Source: an uncultured Roseibium sp.
GTDB lineage: Bacteria > Pseudomonadota > Alphaproteobacteria > Rhizobiales > Stappiaceae
Length of the DNA stretch: 64,000 bases
NCBI RefSeq assembly: GCF_963675985.1
Contig: NZ_OY780958.1
Span: 3,100,001-3,164,000, forward strand
Direction of reading: 5' to 3'
Positions within the stretch are counted from its first letter, which is position 1, and each line of letters begins with the position of its first letter. The translations under genes and the position numbers were made by a program. A model generated the notes under the pieces. It searched no databases, was not told the DNA's origin, and saw only the letters and a list, made by a program, of their open reading frames with translations. Positions 9,329 to 18,264 of the stretch are shown piece by piece.

Positions 9329-10269
9329 GCGATATTCTAGACATTCTGCTTGCCGCGAATTTCTGGGCCGCGGCCCTGCGGATCGCCACACCTCTGATCT
9401 TCGGCGTGATCGGCGCCCTCGTCTGCGAGCGAGCCGGTGTCCTCAATCTCGGCATTGAGGGCATCTTCACCGCCGGCGCCATGGCCGGCTGGATGGCGGT
9501 CTGGCTCGGAGCCGGTTTGTGGGGCGGCGTCCTGGTCGCGGCTCTTGCCGGCGGTTTCTTCGGCCTTATCCATGCGATCCTGACCGTGCCGCTCGGTCTG
9601 TCCCAGCATGTGTCGGGTATTGGTGTGACGCTGTTTGCCACCTCGCTCAGCTATTTCATCTACCGTACCGCCCTGCCGGACGTGTCCTCGCCGCCGCGCA
9701 TCGAGGCATTCAAGCCGCTCGACATTCCGGTCCTCTCCGACCTGCCCTTCATCGGCCCGGCCCTGTTCCAGCAGACGGCGCTGACGTTCCTGGCGCTCGC
9801 CGTCGTCGCGGTCACCGCCTTCGTGCTCTATCGCACGCCGCTCGGGCTTGCGATCCGGGCCGTCGGCGACAATCCGTCAGCGGTGGAATCGCAAGGCCTT
9901 TCCGTCTACGGCCTCAGGATCGGCGCGGTCGTGGCCGGGTCTGCGATGATGGCGCTCGGCGGCGCCTTCCTGACCATGTCCGCCTTCGACGCCTTTTTCT
10001 TCGGCATGGTCAACGGCCGCGGCTGGATCTGCATCGCGCTCACGGTCTTCGCCTCCTGGCGTCCGGGCAAGGCCCTGCTTGGCGCCCTGCTCTTCGGTGC
10101 CTTCGACGCCTTCCAGGTACGGCTGCAGACGGAGGTCGGCAGCTTCATTCCCGGACAGGTGTTCCTGATGATGCCTTACCTGCTGTCGATCGCCGCCCTT
10201 GTCCTGGTGGCGCGCAAGGCGGATTATCCGCGCGCGCTTCTCGTGCCCTATTTCCGCGGCCAGCGCTAA
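9325..10269 (+). CDS. ABC transporter permease, nucleoside type (BPD_transp_2), subunit 2
   Basis: 314 residues, again with a four-base overlap with the gene before. The NLGIEGIFTAGAMAGW motif around residue 38 and RAVGDNPSAVESQGLS around residue 180 mark it as the YufQ/NupQ-type partner permease. Eight to nine hydrophobic helices are visible. Together with the preceding permease, ATPase and BMP protein it completes the importer. Confidence 0.9.
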   Translation: MSDILDILLAANFWAAALRIATPLIFGVIGALVCERAGVLNLGIEGIFTAGAMAGWMAVWLGAGLWGGVLVAALAGGFFGLIHAILTVPLGLSQHVSGIGVTLFATSLSYFIYRTALPDVSSPPRIEAFKPLDIPVLSDLPFIGPALFQQTALTFLALAVVAVTAFVLYRTPLGLAIRAVGDNPSAVESQGLSVYGLRIGAVVAGSAMMALGGAFLTMSAFDAFFFGMVNGRGWICIALTVFASWRPGKALLGALLFGAFDAFQVRLQTEVGSFIPGQVFLMMPYLLSIAALVLVARKADYPRALLVPYFRGQR

Positions 10270-10285
10270 CAGGAAAGACGTTGGA

Positions 10286-11578
10286 ATGAGCCTCGACCTG
10301 CTGATCAAGAACGCCAACCTCGCCGATGGCCGCACCGGCGTCGACATTGCCTGCAAAGCCGGCCGGATCACCGCCGTCGAGCCGGGCATCACAGCGGATG
10401 CGGCGCGCACCATCGATGCGGGTGGCCAACTGGTGTCGCCACCCTTCATCGATTGCCACTTCCATATGGACGCAACGCTTTCCCTTGGCCTGCCGCGCAT
10501 GAACGAGAGCGGCACGCTTCTGGAAGGCATTGCGCTCTGGGGTGAGCTCAAGGAAATCCTGACCGTCGAGGCGGTCGTGGAGCGGGCACTGCGCTACTGC
10601 GACCTTGCCGTCAGCCAGGGCCTTCTGGCAATCCGCAGCCATGTGGATGTCTGCGACGACAGGCTAACCGGTGTCGAGGGGCTGCTGGAAGTGCGTGAGA
10701 AGATCGCGCCCTACATCGACCTGCAGCTGGTCGCCTTCCCGCAGGACGGGTTGTTACGCTCGCCCAACGCGGAGAAGAACCTTCTGAGGGCGCTCGACAT
10801 GGGCGTCGACATCGTCGGCGGCATTCCTCATTTCGAACGCACCATGGACGATGGCGCCCGGTCGGTGAGGTGGCTGTGCGAAATCGCGGCCGACCGCGGG
10901 CTGATGGTCGATCTCCACTGCGACGAGACCGATGATCCCATGTCGCGCCACATCGAGACGCTCGCCTACGAGACCCAACGCCTGGGACTTCAGGGCCGTA
11001 CCGCCGGCTCCCATCTCACCTCCATGCATTCCATGGACAATTACTATGTCTCGAAGCTGTTGCCGCTGATGGCGGAAGCGGAAGTGCATGCGATTGCCAA
11101 TCCGCTGATCAACATCACGCTGCAGGGGCGCCACGACACCTACCCGAAGCGCCGCGGCCAGACCCGGGTGCCGGAAATGCGCGGTTACGGCATCAATGTC
11201 GCCTTCGGCCACGACTGCGTGATGGATCCCTGGTATTCCATGGGCTCGGGCGACATGCTTGAAGTCGCCAGCATGGGCCTGCATGTGGGTCAGATGACCA
11301 GCCGCGAGGCGATGCGCTACGCCTTCGACTGCGTCACCACCCACCCGGCGAAGATCATGGGGCTGGAAGGCTATGGCGTCGACACCGGCTGCAAGGCCGA
11401 TTTCGTGCTGCTGCAGGCGCGCGACACCATCGAGGCGATCCGGTTGAAGGCGACCCGTCTTGCCGTCGTCAAGGCCGGAAAGGTGATCTCGGAGACGCCA
11501 CCGCGTGTTGCCGCGCTCACCCTGCCCGGAAGGCCGGAGACGGTCGATCCGTCGAGCTATGCACCTCGGGCGAATTAG
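10286..11578 (+). CDS. Cytosine-deaminase-like amidohydrolase
   Basis: 430 residues from the ATG at 10286, 16 bases after the permease stop. Metal-site motifs of the amidohydrolase superfamily are visible: HFHMD around residue 61 (first His pair), VDLHCDET around 209 (His and acidic loop), SHLTSMHS around 245 and FGHDCVMDPW around 310 (metal Asp). The order and loop sequences resemble CodA-type cytosine deaminases, which convert cytosine to uracil and ammonia. As last gene of the nucleoside importer operon it likely deaminates an imported base or related heterocycle; the exact substrate is open. Confidence 0.85.
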   Translation: MSLDLLIKNANLADGRTGVDIACKAGRITAVEPGITADAARTIDAGGQLVSPPFIDCHFHMDATLSLGLPRMNESGTLLEGIALWGELKEILTVEAVVERALRYCDLAVSQGLLAIRSHVDVCDDRLTGVEGLLEVREKIAPYIDLQLVAFPQDGLLRSPNAEKNLLRALDMGVDIVGGIPHFERTMDDGARSVRWLCEIAADRGLMVDLHCDETDDPMSRHIETLAYETQRLGLQGRTAGSHLTSMHSMDNYYVSKLLPLMAEAEVHAIANPLINITLQGRHDTYPKRRGQTRVPEMRGYGINVAFGHDCVMDPWYSMGSGDMLEVASMGLHVGQMTSREAMRYAFDCVTTHPAKIMGLEGYGVDTGCKADFVLLQARDTIEAIRLKATRLAVVKAGKVISETPPRVAALTLPGRPETVDPSSYAPRAN

Positions 11579-11584
11579 CATCGA

Positions 11585-11616
11585 GACAGCCGGCCGAAGT
11601 TTGACGGCCGGCTGTC
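11585..11616. terminator. Shared hairpin between convergent genes
   Basis: A perfect 11-base stem (GACAGCCGGCC at 11585-11595 with its complement at 11606-11616) with a 10-base loop lies in the 45-base gap between the convergent amidohydrolase and HMG-CoA reductase genes. There is no strong T-tract on either side, but its position suits bidirectional termination. Confidence 0.7.
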
Positions 11617-11623
11617 AGATCGT

Positions 11624-12901
11624 TCAGTTACCGGCCCGGAGACGCGCAAGGATCTCCTCGGCGATGTCCTGACGCACCTTGCCGAGGGCCTTGAGTTCGC
11701 TGGCAACCTTGTCGACCTCTTCGCCGACGGCGCCGACCATCAGGGCCACGTTCTGGGCATGAAGCGCCATATGACCTTTCTGGATACCGGTCGTTGCCAA
11801 AGCGCGCATGGCGCCGAAGTTCTGCGCCAGACCGACGGCGACGATGATCCGGGCCAGTTCATCGGCGGTCTTTACCCCGAGGATCTTCAGGTTGGCCTGG
11901 GCCGTCGGGTGTATCTTGGTAGCGCCCCCGATCAGGCCGACCGCCATGGGCATTTCCAGAATGCCGACCAGATTGCCGTCACCGTCCTTTTCCCAGCGGG
12001 TCATGGAGCGGTAACGGCCGTCCCTGGCCGCATAGGCATGGGCGCCCGCCTCGATGGCGCGGGTGTCGTTGCCGGTGGCAAGCACCACGGCGCTGATGCC
12101 GTTCATGATGCCCTTGTTGTGGGTCGCGGCGCGGTAGGGGTCGGCATCGGCGAAATAATAGGCCGACAGCATGTCGTCGCGCACCTGTTCTCCGCCAATT
12201 TCGGCTAGCGGCCAGACGGCGCGCACCCGCGCAACCCGCCGGTCGGCCAGGTTCGTCAGGATGCGCAGCAGGCTGCGGGCGCCGGTCCATTCCTCAAGCT
12301 TCGGCGCCAACGCCTCGGCCATGCTGTTCACCGCATTCGCGCCCATGGCATCCCGGGTGTCGACGATGATGTGAACCACGGTCATCGGGCCTTCGGCGCT
12401 GTCGATCACCCGGATATCCAGATCGCGGAAGCCGCCGCCGAATTTCAGGAGCAGCGGATCGGTCGCGTCGCAGATCTCCTTGATCTCGTCGAAGCGCTCC
12501 AGCACCTTCAGGCGTACGTTCTGCGGATCGCTGGCGCCCAGCAACTGGATCTGTGCCGCCATGATCGGGCCGCTGGTCGAGGTCTTGAAGCCCCCGGTGG
12601 GACGGCAGCGCTTGGCCGAATTGCAAACGGCCGCAATAACGGAGGATTCCTCGGTCGCCATCGGCACCAGCACGTCCCGCCCGTCCACGGTCATGTTGGT
12701 GGCCACGCCGACCGGAATGGCCATGCTGGAAATGGCGTTCTCGACCAGCCGGTCGGCCAGTTCAATCTGGCCGGAGGCCGCGTCGGCCAGGCTGGCCACG
12801 GCTTCGTTGTCGAGACCGGCCTGACTTGCCACGGCCTGAAGCCGGGCGTCCGGGGTCATCTTGTGAAGGCCTTCAATACGGGACGATTTGACGTCGCTCA
12901 T
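11624..12901 (-). CDS. mvaA: Hydroxymethylglutaryl-CoA reductase, degradative (class II)
   Basis: 425 residues from the ATG at 12901. It carries the class II HMGR catalytic set: Glu in VPMATEESSVIAA (around residue 85), Lys in NKGIMNG (around 265), Asp in ATGNDTR (around 280) and the general-acid His in QKGHMALHAQN (around 380). DAMGANAVNSM is the cofactor-binding loop. It interconverts mevalonate and HMG-CoA; class II enzymes usually run in the catabolic direction. It is the last gene of an operon with a complete TRAP importer, which fits mevalonate uptake followed by oxidation to HMG-CoA. No HMG-CoA lyase gene is in the window. Confidence 0.9.
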   Translation of the reverse strand: MSDVKSSRIEGLHKMTPDARLQAVASQAGLDNEAVASLADAASGQIELADRLVENAISSMAIPVGVATNMTVDGRDVLVPMATEESSVIAAVCNSAKRCRPTGGFKTSTSGPIMAAQIQLLGASDPQNVRLKVLERFDEIKEICDATDPLLLKFGGGFRDLDIRVIDSAEGPMTVVHIIVDTRDAMGANAVNSMAEALAPKLEEWTGARSLLRILTNLADRRVARVRAVWPLAEIGGEQVRDDMLSAYYFADADPYRAATHNKGIMNGISAVVLATGNDTRAIEAGAHAYAARDGRYRSMTRWEKDGDGNLVGILEMPMAVGLIGGATKIHPTAQANLKILGVKTADELARIIVAVGLAQNFGAMRALATTGIQKGHMALHAQNVALMVGAVGEEVDKVASELKALGKVRQDIAEEILARLRAGN

Positions 12902-12918
12902 CGGATGTCCTGTCGATA

Positions 12919-14235
12919 TTAGTTGATCATGGATTGGGGCAGCCAGAGCACGAGCTCCGGGAAAAGCGCACAGATCAGAATGCCGAGCGCCTGAAGAAGG
13001 ATGAACGGAACGATGGCACGGTAGACCGTTCCCATGCCGATCCCGACCGGCAGAACGCCTTTCATGTAGAACAGCGTGTAGCCGAAAGGCGGGGAGATAT
13101 AGGCCATCTGCGCCGATACCAGGAACAGGATGCCGAACCACAGACGGTCAAAGTGGAGAAAGTCGATCACCGGCAGGAAGACGGGCACGCACAGGAGAAT
13201 GATGCCCATCTCGTCCAGGAACATGCCGAGGAAGAACAGGATCGCCAGCATGACCGCCAGGACCACCCAGGGGCTGGCATCCAGATTCTGGATGAAGGAC
13301 AGCAGGAAGTCCGCACCACCGGTTCCGGTAAAGATGGCCACGAAGGCGCGCGCGCCGATGGTGATCCACAGGATCATCGTGGTAACCTTGACGACGTCCA
13401 TCGCAACGCCTGAGACGAGTTCCCAGCCGAGACGGCGCTCGACCGCGGCCGAAAGGAAGGCCAGCGCGACACCGACGGCGGCGGCTTCGGTCGGGGTGGC
13501 GACCCCCATGTAGATGGTGCCGAGCACACCGACGATGATGAACAGCGGCAGGATCAGCGACTTCAGCGAGGCGACCCGGTCGGCCCAGCTCACGACGCCC
13601 TCTTCCGCTGACGGACGCGGGGCGACCGACGGGTCGAGCGCGGACCGCAGGACGATGTAGCCGATATAGAGCGAGGCGAGCAGCAAACCCGGCACCACAC
13701 CGGCAATGAACATCTGCCCGATGGAGGCTTGCGCCGTTACCGCGTAGACGATGGTGATGACCGACGGGGGAATGAGAATTCCAAGCGTTCCGCCGGCGCA
13801 GATCGTGCCGATCGCCAGTTCCGGGCTGTATTTGCGCTTCAGCATCGACGGCAGGGCCAGCATGCCCATGGCCGCAACGGCAGCGCCGACGATGCCGGTC
13901 ATGGCCGCGATGATGGTACAGATGGCGATGGTTCCGACCGCAAGACCGCCGGGCAACCGGCGGGACCAGAGCTCCATGGCCTTGTAGAGGCTTTCGATGA
14001 CGCCCGAGCGCTGCAGGACGCTGGCCATCATGACGTAGAGCGGGATCGCCAGGAGCGCTTCCGAGGTCATGGTGGCATAGAGATTGAGCACCGTGACGGT
14101 TAGCGCCGCCGGCCCCCAAAGGGTAAGCGTGAACACTAACGCAAGCGCGCCAAGGGTGAAGGCCAGCGGAACCCCGGTCAGAAGAAGCCCAACGAGGCTG
14201 GCGAACATGACGGCAAGAACGAGTTCGGAGCTCAT
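12919..14235 (-). CDS. TRAP transporter large permease (DctM family), mevalonate-type cluster
   Basis: 438 residues with 11-12 hydrophobic helices and DctM motifs (IVGAAVAAMGMLALP around residue 110, GGTLGILIPPSVI around 145, FLGMFLDEMGIILL around 340). It forms the pore of the importer and overlaps the small-permease stop by four bases. The reductase gene follows 17 bases downstream. Confidence 0.92.
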   Translation of the reverse strand: MSSELVLAVMFASLVGLLLTGVPLAFTLGALALVFTLTLWGPAALTVTVLNLYATMTSEALLAIPLYVMMASVLQRSGVIESLYKAMELWSRRLPGGLAVGTIAICTIIAAMTGIVGAAVAAMGMLALPSMLKRKYSPELAIGTICAGGTLGILIPPSVITIVYAVTAQASIGQMFIAGVVPGLLLASLYIGYIVLRSALDPSVAPRPSAEEGVVSWADRVASLKSLILPLFIIVGVLGTIYMGVATPTEAAAVGVALAFLSAAVERRLGWELVSGVAMDVVKVTTMILWITIGARAFVAIFTGTGGADFLLSFIQNLDASPWVVLAVMLAILFFLGMFLDEMGIILLCVPVFLPVIDFLHFDRLWFGILFLVSAQMAYISPPFGYTLFYMKGVLPVGIGMGTVYRAIVPFILLQALGILICALFPELVLWLPQSMIN

Positions 14236-14741
14236 GCGCCTGCTCCGATCTTATCCGTATCCTTGCCGCGCGCGGCCTGGATGATTTCCACCATGGCCTG
14301 TGCGAACAGCATGGCAAACGCCATCGGAACGATGAATTTCAACCACCAGATCGGCGGGTTCCAGGCGGAGAAGCTGGTTTCGCCCATGCCAAAGGAATTC
14401 ATGGCAAGCGGCCAACTGACCACCGCGAAGACACCAGCGAAGACGGCGACGACGAGATGGGTGAAAATCCCGGCGATCACATGGGGGACGCCGCTCAGCT
14501 TTTCACTGAAGATGTCGACCGCCACATGTCCCTTGAGATGCAGCAGGTAAGGTCCGGCAAGCATGAAATGCGGACCGAACACCAGGGTGCTGGCTTCCAT
14601 CGCCCAGACCGTCGGCGCATCGAAGGCATAACGCGCGACGACTTCATAGAGAAGCATCGGCACCACGGCGAAGATCGCCGCGGCGGCGATGACGAACAGG
14701 ATCCGGTTCACACCGGTAATAAAGACGCAGACGGCGTTCAT
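14232..14741 (-). CDS. TRAP transporter small permease (DctQ family), mevalonate-type cluster
   Basis: 169 residues from the ATG at 14741. A longer reading from a GTG at 14795 would begin inside an intercistronic hairpin, so I prefer the ATG, although its ribosome binding site is weak. Four hydrophobic helices and the DctQ-like VVARYAFDAPTVWAMEAS segment around residue 30 are present. It partners the large permease. Confidence 0.85.
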   Translation of the reverse strand: MNAVCVFITGVNRILFVIAAAAIFAVVPMLLYEVVARYAFDAPTVWAMEASTLVFGPHFMLAGPYLLHLKGHVAVDIFSEKLSGVPHVIAGIFTHLVVAVFAGVFAVVSWPLAMNSFGMGETSFSAWNPPIWWLKFIVPMAFAMLFAQAMVEIIQAARGKDTDKIGAGA

Positions 14742-14770
14742 GTGGGTCGCGACCAGCGCATTTGGGATGT

Positions 14771-14810
14771 CATGCAAAAGAGGCAGGCAGTGCACTATGC
14801 ACCGCCTGCC
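14771..14810 (-). terminator. Intercistronic terminator-like hairpin after the TRAP binding-protein gene
   Basis: Read on the minus strand, a 13-base stem (14798-14810 with 14782-14794, one G-U pair, three-base loop) is followed at once by TCTTTTGC. This has the form of an intrinsic terminator and lies between dctP and dctQ. Partial termination would leave the binding protein in excess over the permeases. Confidence 0.7.
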
Positions 14811-14828
14811 CAGGGGGAGGAAGCGGGG

Positions 14829-15860
14829 TCAGATGAGTCCCAGGGACGTCATGAATTCGATCTGTCCGTCGAGCACGCGGTTCGCAAGATCGTCGCCCTT
14901 CGTGGCTTTCTTCCAGGAGTCGACCACCTTGGTCCGCGTCGCGGCAACGTCACTTTCGTCGAGCCGAATGACTTCGACTCCCTGTTCCTTGTATTTCTTC
15001 AGCACTTCGGTGTTCTGAACGATGATGTGCTGGCGCAGGGAACCAGAGATCTCGCGCGCGGCAACGGCGAGCGCGGCCTTGTAGGCATCCGGCAGGCCCT
15101 GGTAGGCCGCCTGATTCGCGACATAGCTTGTCGCCGTCGTCGGCTGATGGACGCCGGGAAGGATGATGTACTTGGCAACCTCGCCGAGACCGGCTTCGTA
15201 GTTTGCCGTCAGGTCGCCGCGGTCGGCAAAGTCGATCAGGCCTTTTTCAAGGGCGGTATAGACCTCGGCGGTCGCCATCGGCGTCACGGCGACGCCCAGA
15301 TCGCCCATCACGGCAGCGGCCAGACCGACAAAACGTCCCTTTTTGCCGGCCATGTCGGCGATGGTTTCCATCTTGATCTTCGAATGGATCGGTTCCTCGC
15401 CGTAGACGGTCGGCGCGATGTAGAACAGACCTGCCTTCGCATAGGCTTCGCGGGCCAGATCGAGGCCGCCGAGTTCATAGAACCAGGCTTCATACTGGTC
15501 CGGATCCGGGAAACCGAAGGGGATGGTCGAGGTGAAGGCAAAAGCCGGGATCTTGCCGGCCTCGTAGCCGTCGAAGGTCTTCATCATCTCGAAGGCGCCG
15601 GCGCGGACCGCATCGAAGGCCTGGTTCGCCGGAACCAGCTGGCCGGCGGAGAACAGATTGATCTTGAAATTCCCGTCCGTCAGCTCAGCGACGCGGGCGA
15701 CGAATTTCTTTTCAAATTCATAAGGCGTGGTGCCAGCGTCCCAGAGCGCCTGCATGCGCCATTCGACGGTTTCCTGAGCCTGTGCAACAGCCGGGGCTGC
15801 CAGAGCAGCTCCACCGAATGCGGTACCTACCAACAGGCGTCGCCTATTCACTTCCGTCAT
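14829..15860 (-). CDS. TRAP transporter substrate-binding protein (DctP family), probable mevalonate binder
   Basis: 343 residues starting at the ATG at 15860, three bases after GGGAGGAC. The N-terminus has a twin-arginine-like signal (NRRRLLVGTAF, ending AQAQ). The mature domain is DctP-like: GQLVPANQAFDAVRAGAFEM around residue 75 and a GKKGRFVGLAAAVMGDLGV ligand loop around 190. It delivers substrate to the DctQM pair downstream. Mevalonate is inferred from the HMG-CoA reductase in the same operon, not from binding residues. Confidence 0.88.
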   Translation of the reverse strand: MTEVNRRRLLVGTAFGGAALAAPAVAQAQETVEWRMQALWDAGTTPYEFEKKFVARVAELTDGNFKINLFSAGQLVPANQAFDAVRAGAFEMMKTFDGYEAGKIPAFAFTSTIPFGFPDPDQYEAWFYELGGLDLAREAYAKAGLFYIAPTVYGEEPIHSKIKMETIADMAGKKGRFVGLAAAVMGDLGVAVTPMATAEVYTALEKGLIDFADRGDLTANYEAGLGEVAKYIILPGVHQPTTATSYVANQAAYQGLPDAYKAALAVAAREISGSLRQHIIVQNTEVLKKYKEQGVEVIRLDESDVAATRTKVVDSWKKATKGDDLANRVLDGQIEFMTSLGLI

Positions 15861-15890
15861 GATGTCCTCCCAGGGAACAGTGGTGTTATT

Positions 15891-15987
15891 TGTCCATTGG
15901 TCTAATCTGTCCTAAAATTTACTGGGACAATCAAGGGACAGTTGGGACTGATTCTTCAGACACTGTACCAGATAAATTGGGGGGACA
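15891..15987. promoter_or_regulatory. Candidate MocR operators: repeated TGTCC/GGGACA half-sites
   Basis: In the divergent spacer between the TRAP operon and the MocR gene, the pentamer TGTCC or its complement occurs six times: 15891-15895, 15908-15912, then GGGACA at 15924-15929 and 15935-15940, GGGAC at 15944-15948 and GGGACA at 15982-15987. Repeats of both orientations in such a short spacer are the pattern expected of MocR-type regulators. Confidence 0.6.
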
Positions 15988-15993
15988 ATTTTT

Positions 15994-17391
15994 ATGAACG
16001 ACGGGCCGAAACGCACATCCCGCGTCGACCGTATCGTTGAGAAGGTCGCGCTGATGCTGGAGGCCGGCGCCTACAAGACCTTTGAGCGCCTGCCGTCGAT
16101 CCGGCAGGCCGCGCGCGAACACGGCGTCTCTAAAAACACCATGGCTGAGGCCTATGACCGGCTCGTGGCCAGGGGCCTGCTCGAGGCGCGGGCCGGGTCC
16201 GGCTATTACATTGCCCAGTTCAAGGCTCCCAACCCCGCGCCGCCCGCCCCCCATGTCACGGCAGCCGTGGACGCGGTCTCGCTGCTGCGCGAACAGCTCG
16301 ATCAGCATTACGAGGTCCGGCCCGGCGACGGGCGCCCGCCGGCCTTCTGGATGGAGGGTTCGGAACTGCGCCGACATTTCGCCCACGCCAAGGCCCCCTA
16401 CCCGGACGCCATCAACTTCGGCTACGGCAGCCCCTGGGGCTATGCGTCCTTGCGGGAGCGGCTGCGCGTCCTGTTGCTGGAACGGTCGATTTCCGTCCAG
16501 CCCGACGGCCTGCTTCTGACCCACGGCGTCAATCACGGGCTCGACCTCATCATCCGGCACCTGATCGAACCGGGCGACACGGTCTTCGTCGACGATCCCG
16601 GCTACTATCCGCTGTTTGCCAAGCTGACCTTCGCCAAGGCGGAGATTGTCGGGATCAAGCGTAACCACGACGGACCGGACCTGGAGGACCTGACCGCCAA
16701 GCTCGCCGTCCACCGGCCGAAGATGTTCGTCACCCAGTCCCACGCGCACAACCCGACGGGAAGCTCCCTGTCGCCGGCCTGCGCCTTCGGCCTGATGCAG
16801 CTTGCCGAACGCTGGGGGTTCCTGCTTGTCGAAAACGATGCGCTTGCCGACATTGTGCCAACGACCCTGCCCCGGCTGGCGGCGCTCGACCAGCTCAACC
16901 GGGTTCTTTATGTCGGCACGTTTTCAAAGACCCTGTCAGCCGGGCTGCGTTGCGGCTACGTCGCGGGCAATCCCTCCATTGTCCGCCGTCTGAACGACAT
17001 CAAGATGATCACATCGGTCGCCTCGTCCGACCACGTGGAACGCTTCGTGTTCAACCTCATCCAGGCCGGGCACTATCTGCGTCACCTGCGCCGGCTCAAG
17101 ACCCGTGTGGAAGACGCCCACAAGGCCGCTTACGCCCAGATGGAATCCCTCGGACTGACGGTTCGGGAAAGCTCGACATCCGGCTTTTATCTCTGGACGG
17201 AGTTTCCGGAGACGGTCGACGAACTCGACCTCTGCCGGCAGGCTGCCGAACAGAGCATCTTCATCGCGCCGGGATCGGTCTTCCGGCCGAACCGGAAGGA
17301 GCGGCAACGCGCGGCCATGCGCGTCAATGTCGCCTACGGGACCGATCCGAAATTCGTTTCGTTTCTGGAGAATTTCCTGGGACAGACCTGA
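15994..17391 (+). CDS. MocR-like regulator: GntR wHTH fused to aminotransferase-like domain
   Basis: 465 residues. Residues 8-75 form a GntR-type winged helix (FERLPSIRQAAREHGVSKN region), and from about residue 110 an aminotransferase class I fold follows, with the pyridoxal-phosphate Lys in GTFSKTLSAG (Lys312) and SHAHNPTG around residue 249. MocR proteins bind PLP and usually act as regulators rather than enzymes. It diverges from the TRAP/HMG-CoA reductase operon across a spacer full of repeated half-sites, so it probably controls that operon and itself. How a PLP-linked sensor would read mevalonate is unclear. Confidence 0.9.
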   Translation: MNDGPKRTSRVDRIVEKVALMLEAGAYKTFERLPSIRQAAREHGVSKNTMAEAYDRLVARGLLEARAGSGYYIAQFKAPNPAPPAPHVTAAVDAVSLLREQLDQHYEVRPGDGRPPAFWMEGSELRRHFAHAKAPYPDAINFGYGSPWGYASLRERLRVLLLERSISVQPDGLLLTHGVNHGLDLIIRHLIEPGDTVFVDDPGYYPLFAKLTFAKAEIVGIKRNHDGPDLEDLTAKLAVHRPKMFVTQSHAHNPTGSSLSPACAFGLMQLAERWGFLLVENDALADIVPTTLPRLAALDQLNRVLYVGTFSKTLSAGLRCGYVAGNPSIVRRLNDIKMITSVASSDHVERFVFNLIQAGHYLRHLRRLKTRVEDAHKAAYAQMESLGLTVRESSTSGFYLWTEFPETVDELDLCRQAAEQSIFIAPGSVFRPNRKERQRAAMRVNVAYGTDPKFVSFLENFLGQT

Positions 17392-17432
17392 ACCGGTTCT
17401 TTCAAACGCCAAAGCGCACCTGAAAGAGCCGG

Positions 17433-18026
17433 TTACTTCATCAGAACGCGCGCTGCCGCATTACGGGCATGATCGGCAACGCTGGGGTCGCGGGTGATCA
17501 GGGCGGCGACGATGGCGCCGTCGATCAATATAGCCAGTTCATGGGTCAGGCCTTCCGGATCGGACGGCCGGGCGTCCTTCGCCAGGTCCCGGATCTTGTC
17601 CAGCACCACCGTCTTGTGGCGGATCGCGATGTCGCGCAGACGGTCATCGTCCTTGTCGTGCTCGCCGACCGCATTGATGAAGGGGCAGCCGAAGAAGTTC
17701 TCCTCGCAGAACCAGCGTTTCAGGACATCGAACAGATTGACCAGCTTGTTGGTGGCGTCGCCCGGAATGGCATCCACTTCCGCCACGAACCATTTGCGCC
17801 ATTGTTCGCCTTCCCGTTCGAGAACGGCTTCCACCAGACCCTCCTTGGATCCGAAGGCCTTATAAAGGGTGGTCTTGGCCGTGCCGGCTGCGGCAACCAC
17901 CGCGTCGACACCGGTCGCATTGATGCCCTGGCGGCAAAACAGGTCGGACGCGGCCAGCAGCAACCGCTCTTTCGCGCCACCGCCGCGCCCTTCCGCGGCC
18001 TTTTCCAATTCGATGACAGTCGCCAA
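17433..18026 (-). CDS. TetR family transcriptional regulator
   Basis: About 197 residues from a TTG at 18026; the GTG at 18140 and TTG at 18038 are alternatives. I favour a late start because a perfect palindrome, probably its operator, lies at 18041-18058. The helix-turn-helix is typical (GVDAVVAAAGTAKTTLYKAFGSKEGL after the AKERLLLAASDLF helix), and the C-terminal half is a ligand-binding helical domain with WFCEENFFGCPFINAVGE. It diverges from the ABC-cyanase gene array and is a candidate repressor of it. Confidence 0.85.
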   Translation of the reverse strand: MATVIELEKAAEGRGGGAKERLLLAASDLFCRQGINATGVDAVVAAAGTAKTTLYKAFGSKEGLVEAVLEREGEQWRKWFVAEVDAIPGDATNKLVNLFDVLKRWFCEENFFGCPFINAVGEHDKDDDRLRDIAIRHKTVVLDKIRDLAKDARPSDPEGLTHELAILIDGAIVAALITRDPSVADHARNAAARVLMK

Positions 18027-18040
18027 AATCGCCCCCAAAA

Positions 18041-18058
18041 GAATACCGATCTGTATTC
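18041..18058. promoter_or_regulatory. Palindromic operator candidate next to the TetR gene
   Basis: GAATAC-CGATCT-GTATTC is a perfect inverted repeat with 6-base arms and a 6-base spacer, the usual size of a TetR-family operator. It lies directly upstream of the preferred TetR start and about 290 bases before the ABC ATPase gene, so self-repression is the simplest reading. Confidence 0.6.
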
Positions 18059-18176
18059 CCTTCCTACCGCAACGCTTCCCTGATTGCAATCTGGAGAAGT
18101 TAACATTGCGGACAGCTCCAATGGTGCACCTGAAGTACACCCGCCCATAAAATGAGCTGTTTTTCAGGCAATCGCG

Positions 18177-18189
18177 TGCATTCTGTGCA
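18177..18189. promoter_or_regulatory. NtrC-like dyad upstream of the sigma54 promoter
   Basis: TGCA-TTCTG-TGCA resembles the core of NtrC enhancer sites (TGCAC-N5-GTGCA). It lies about 110 bases before the predicted transcription start, a typical enhancer distance. A palindrome GGTGCACC also occurs at 18123-18130. The match is short, so this is suggestive only. Confidence 0.4.
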
Positions 18190-18264
18190 GCGCAACAAGC
18201 GCTAAAATCCGACCCGATTTGAAATTCCGGTTAAGATTCAAGGAGGCACACACCTTTTTCCTAG

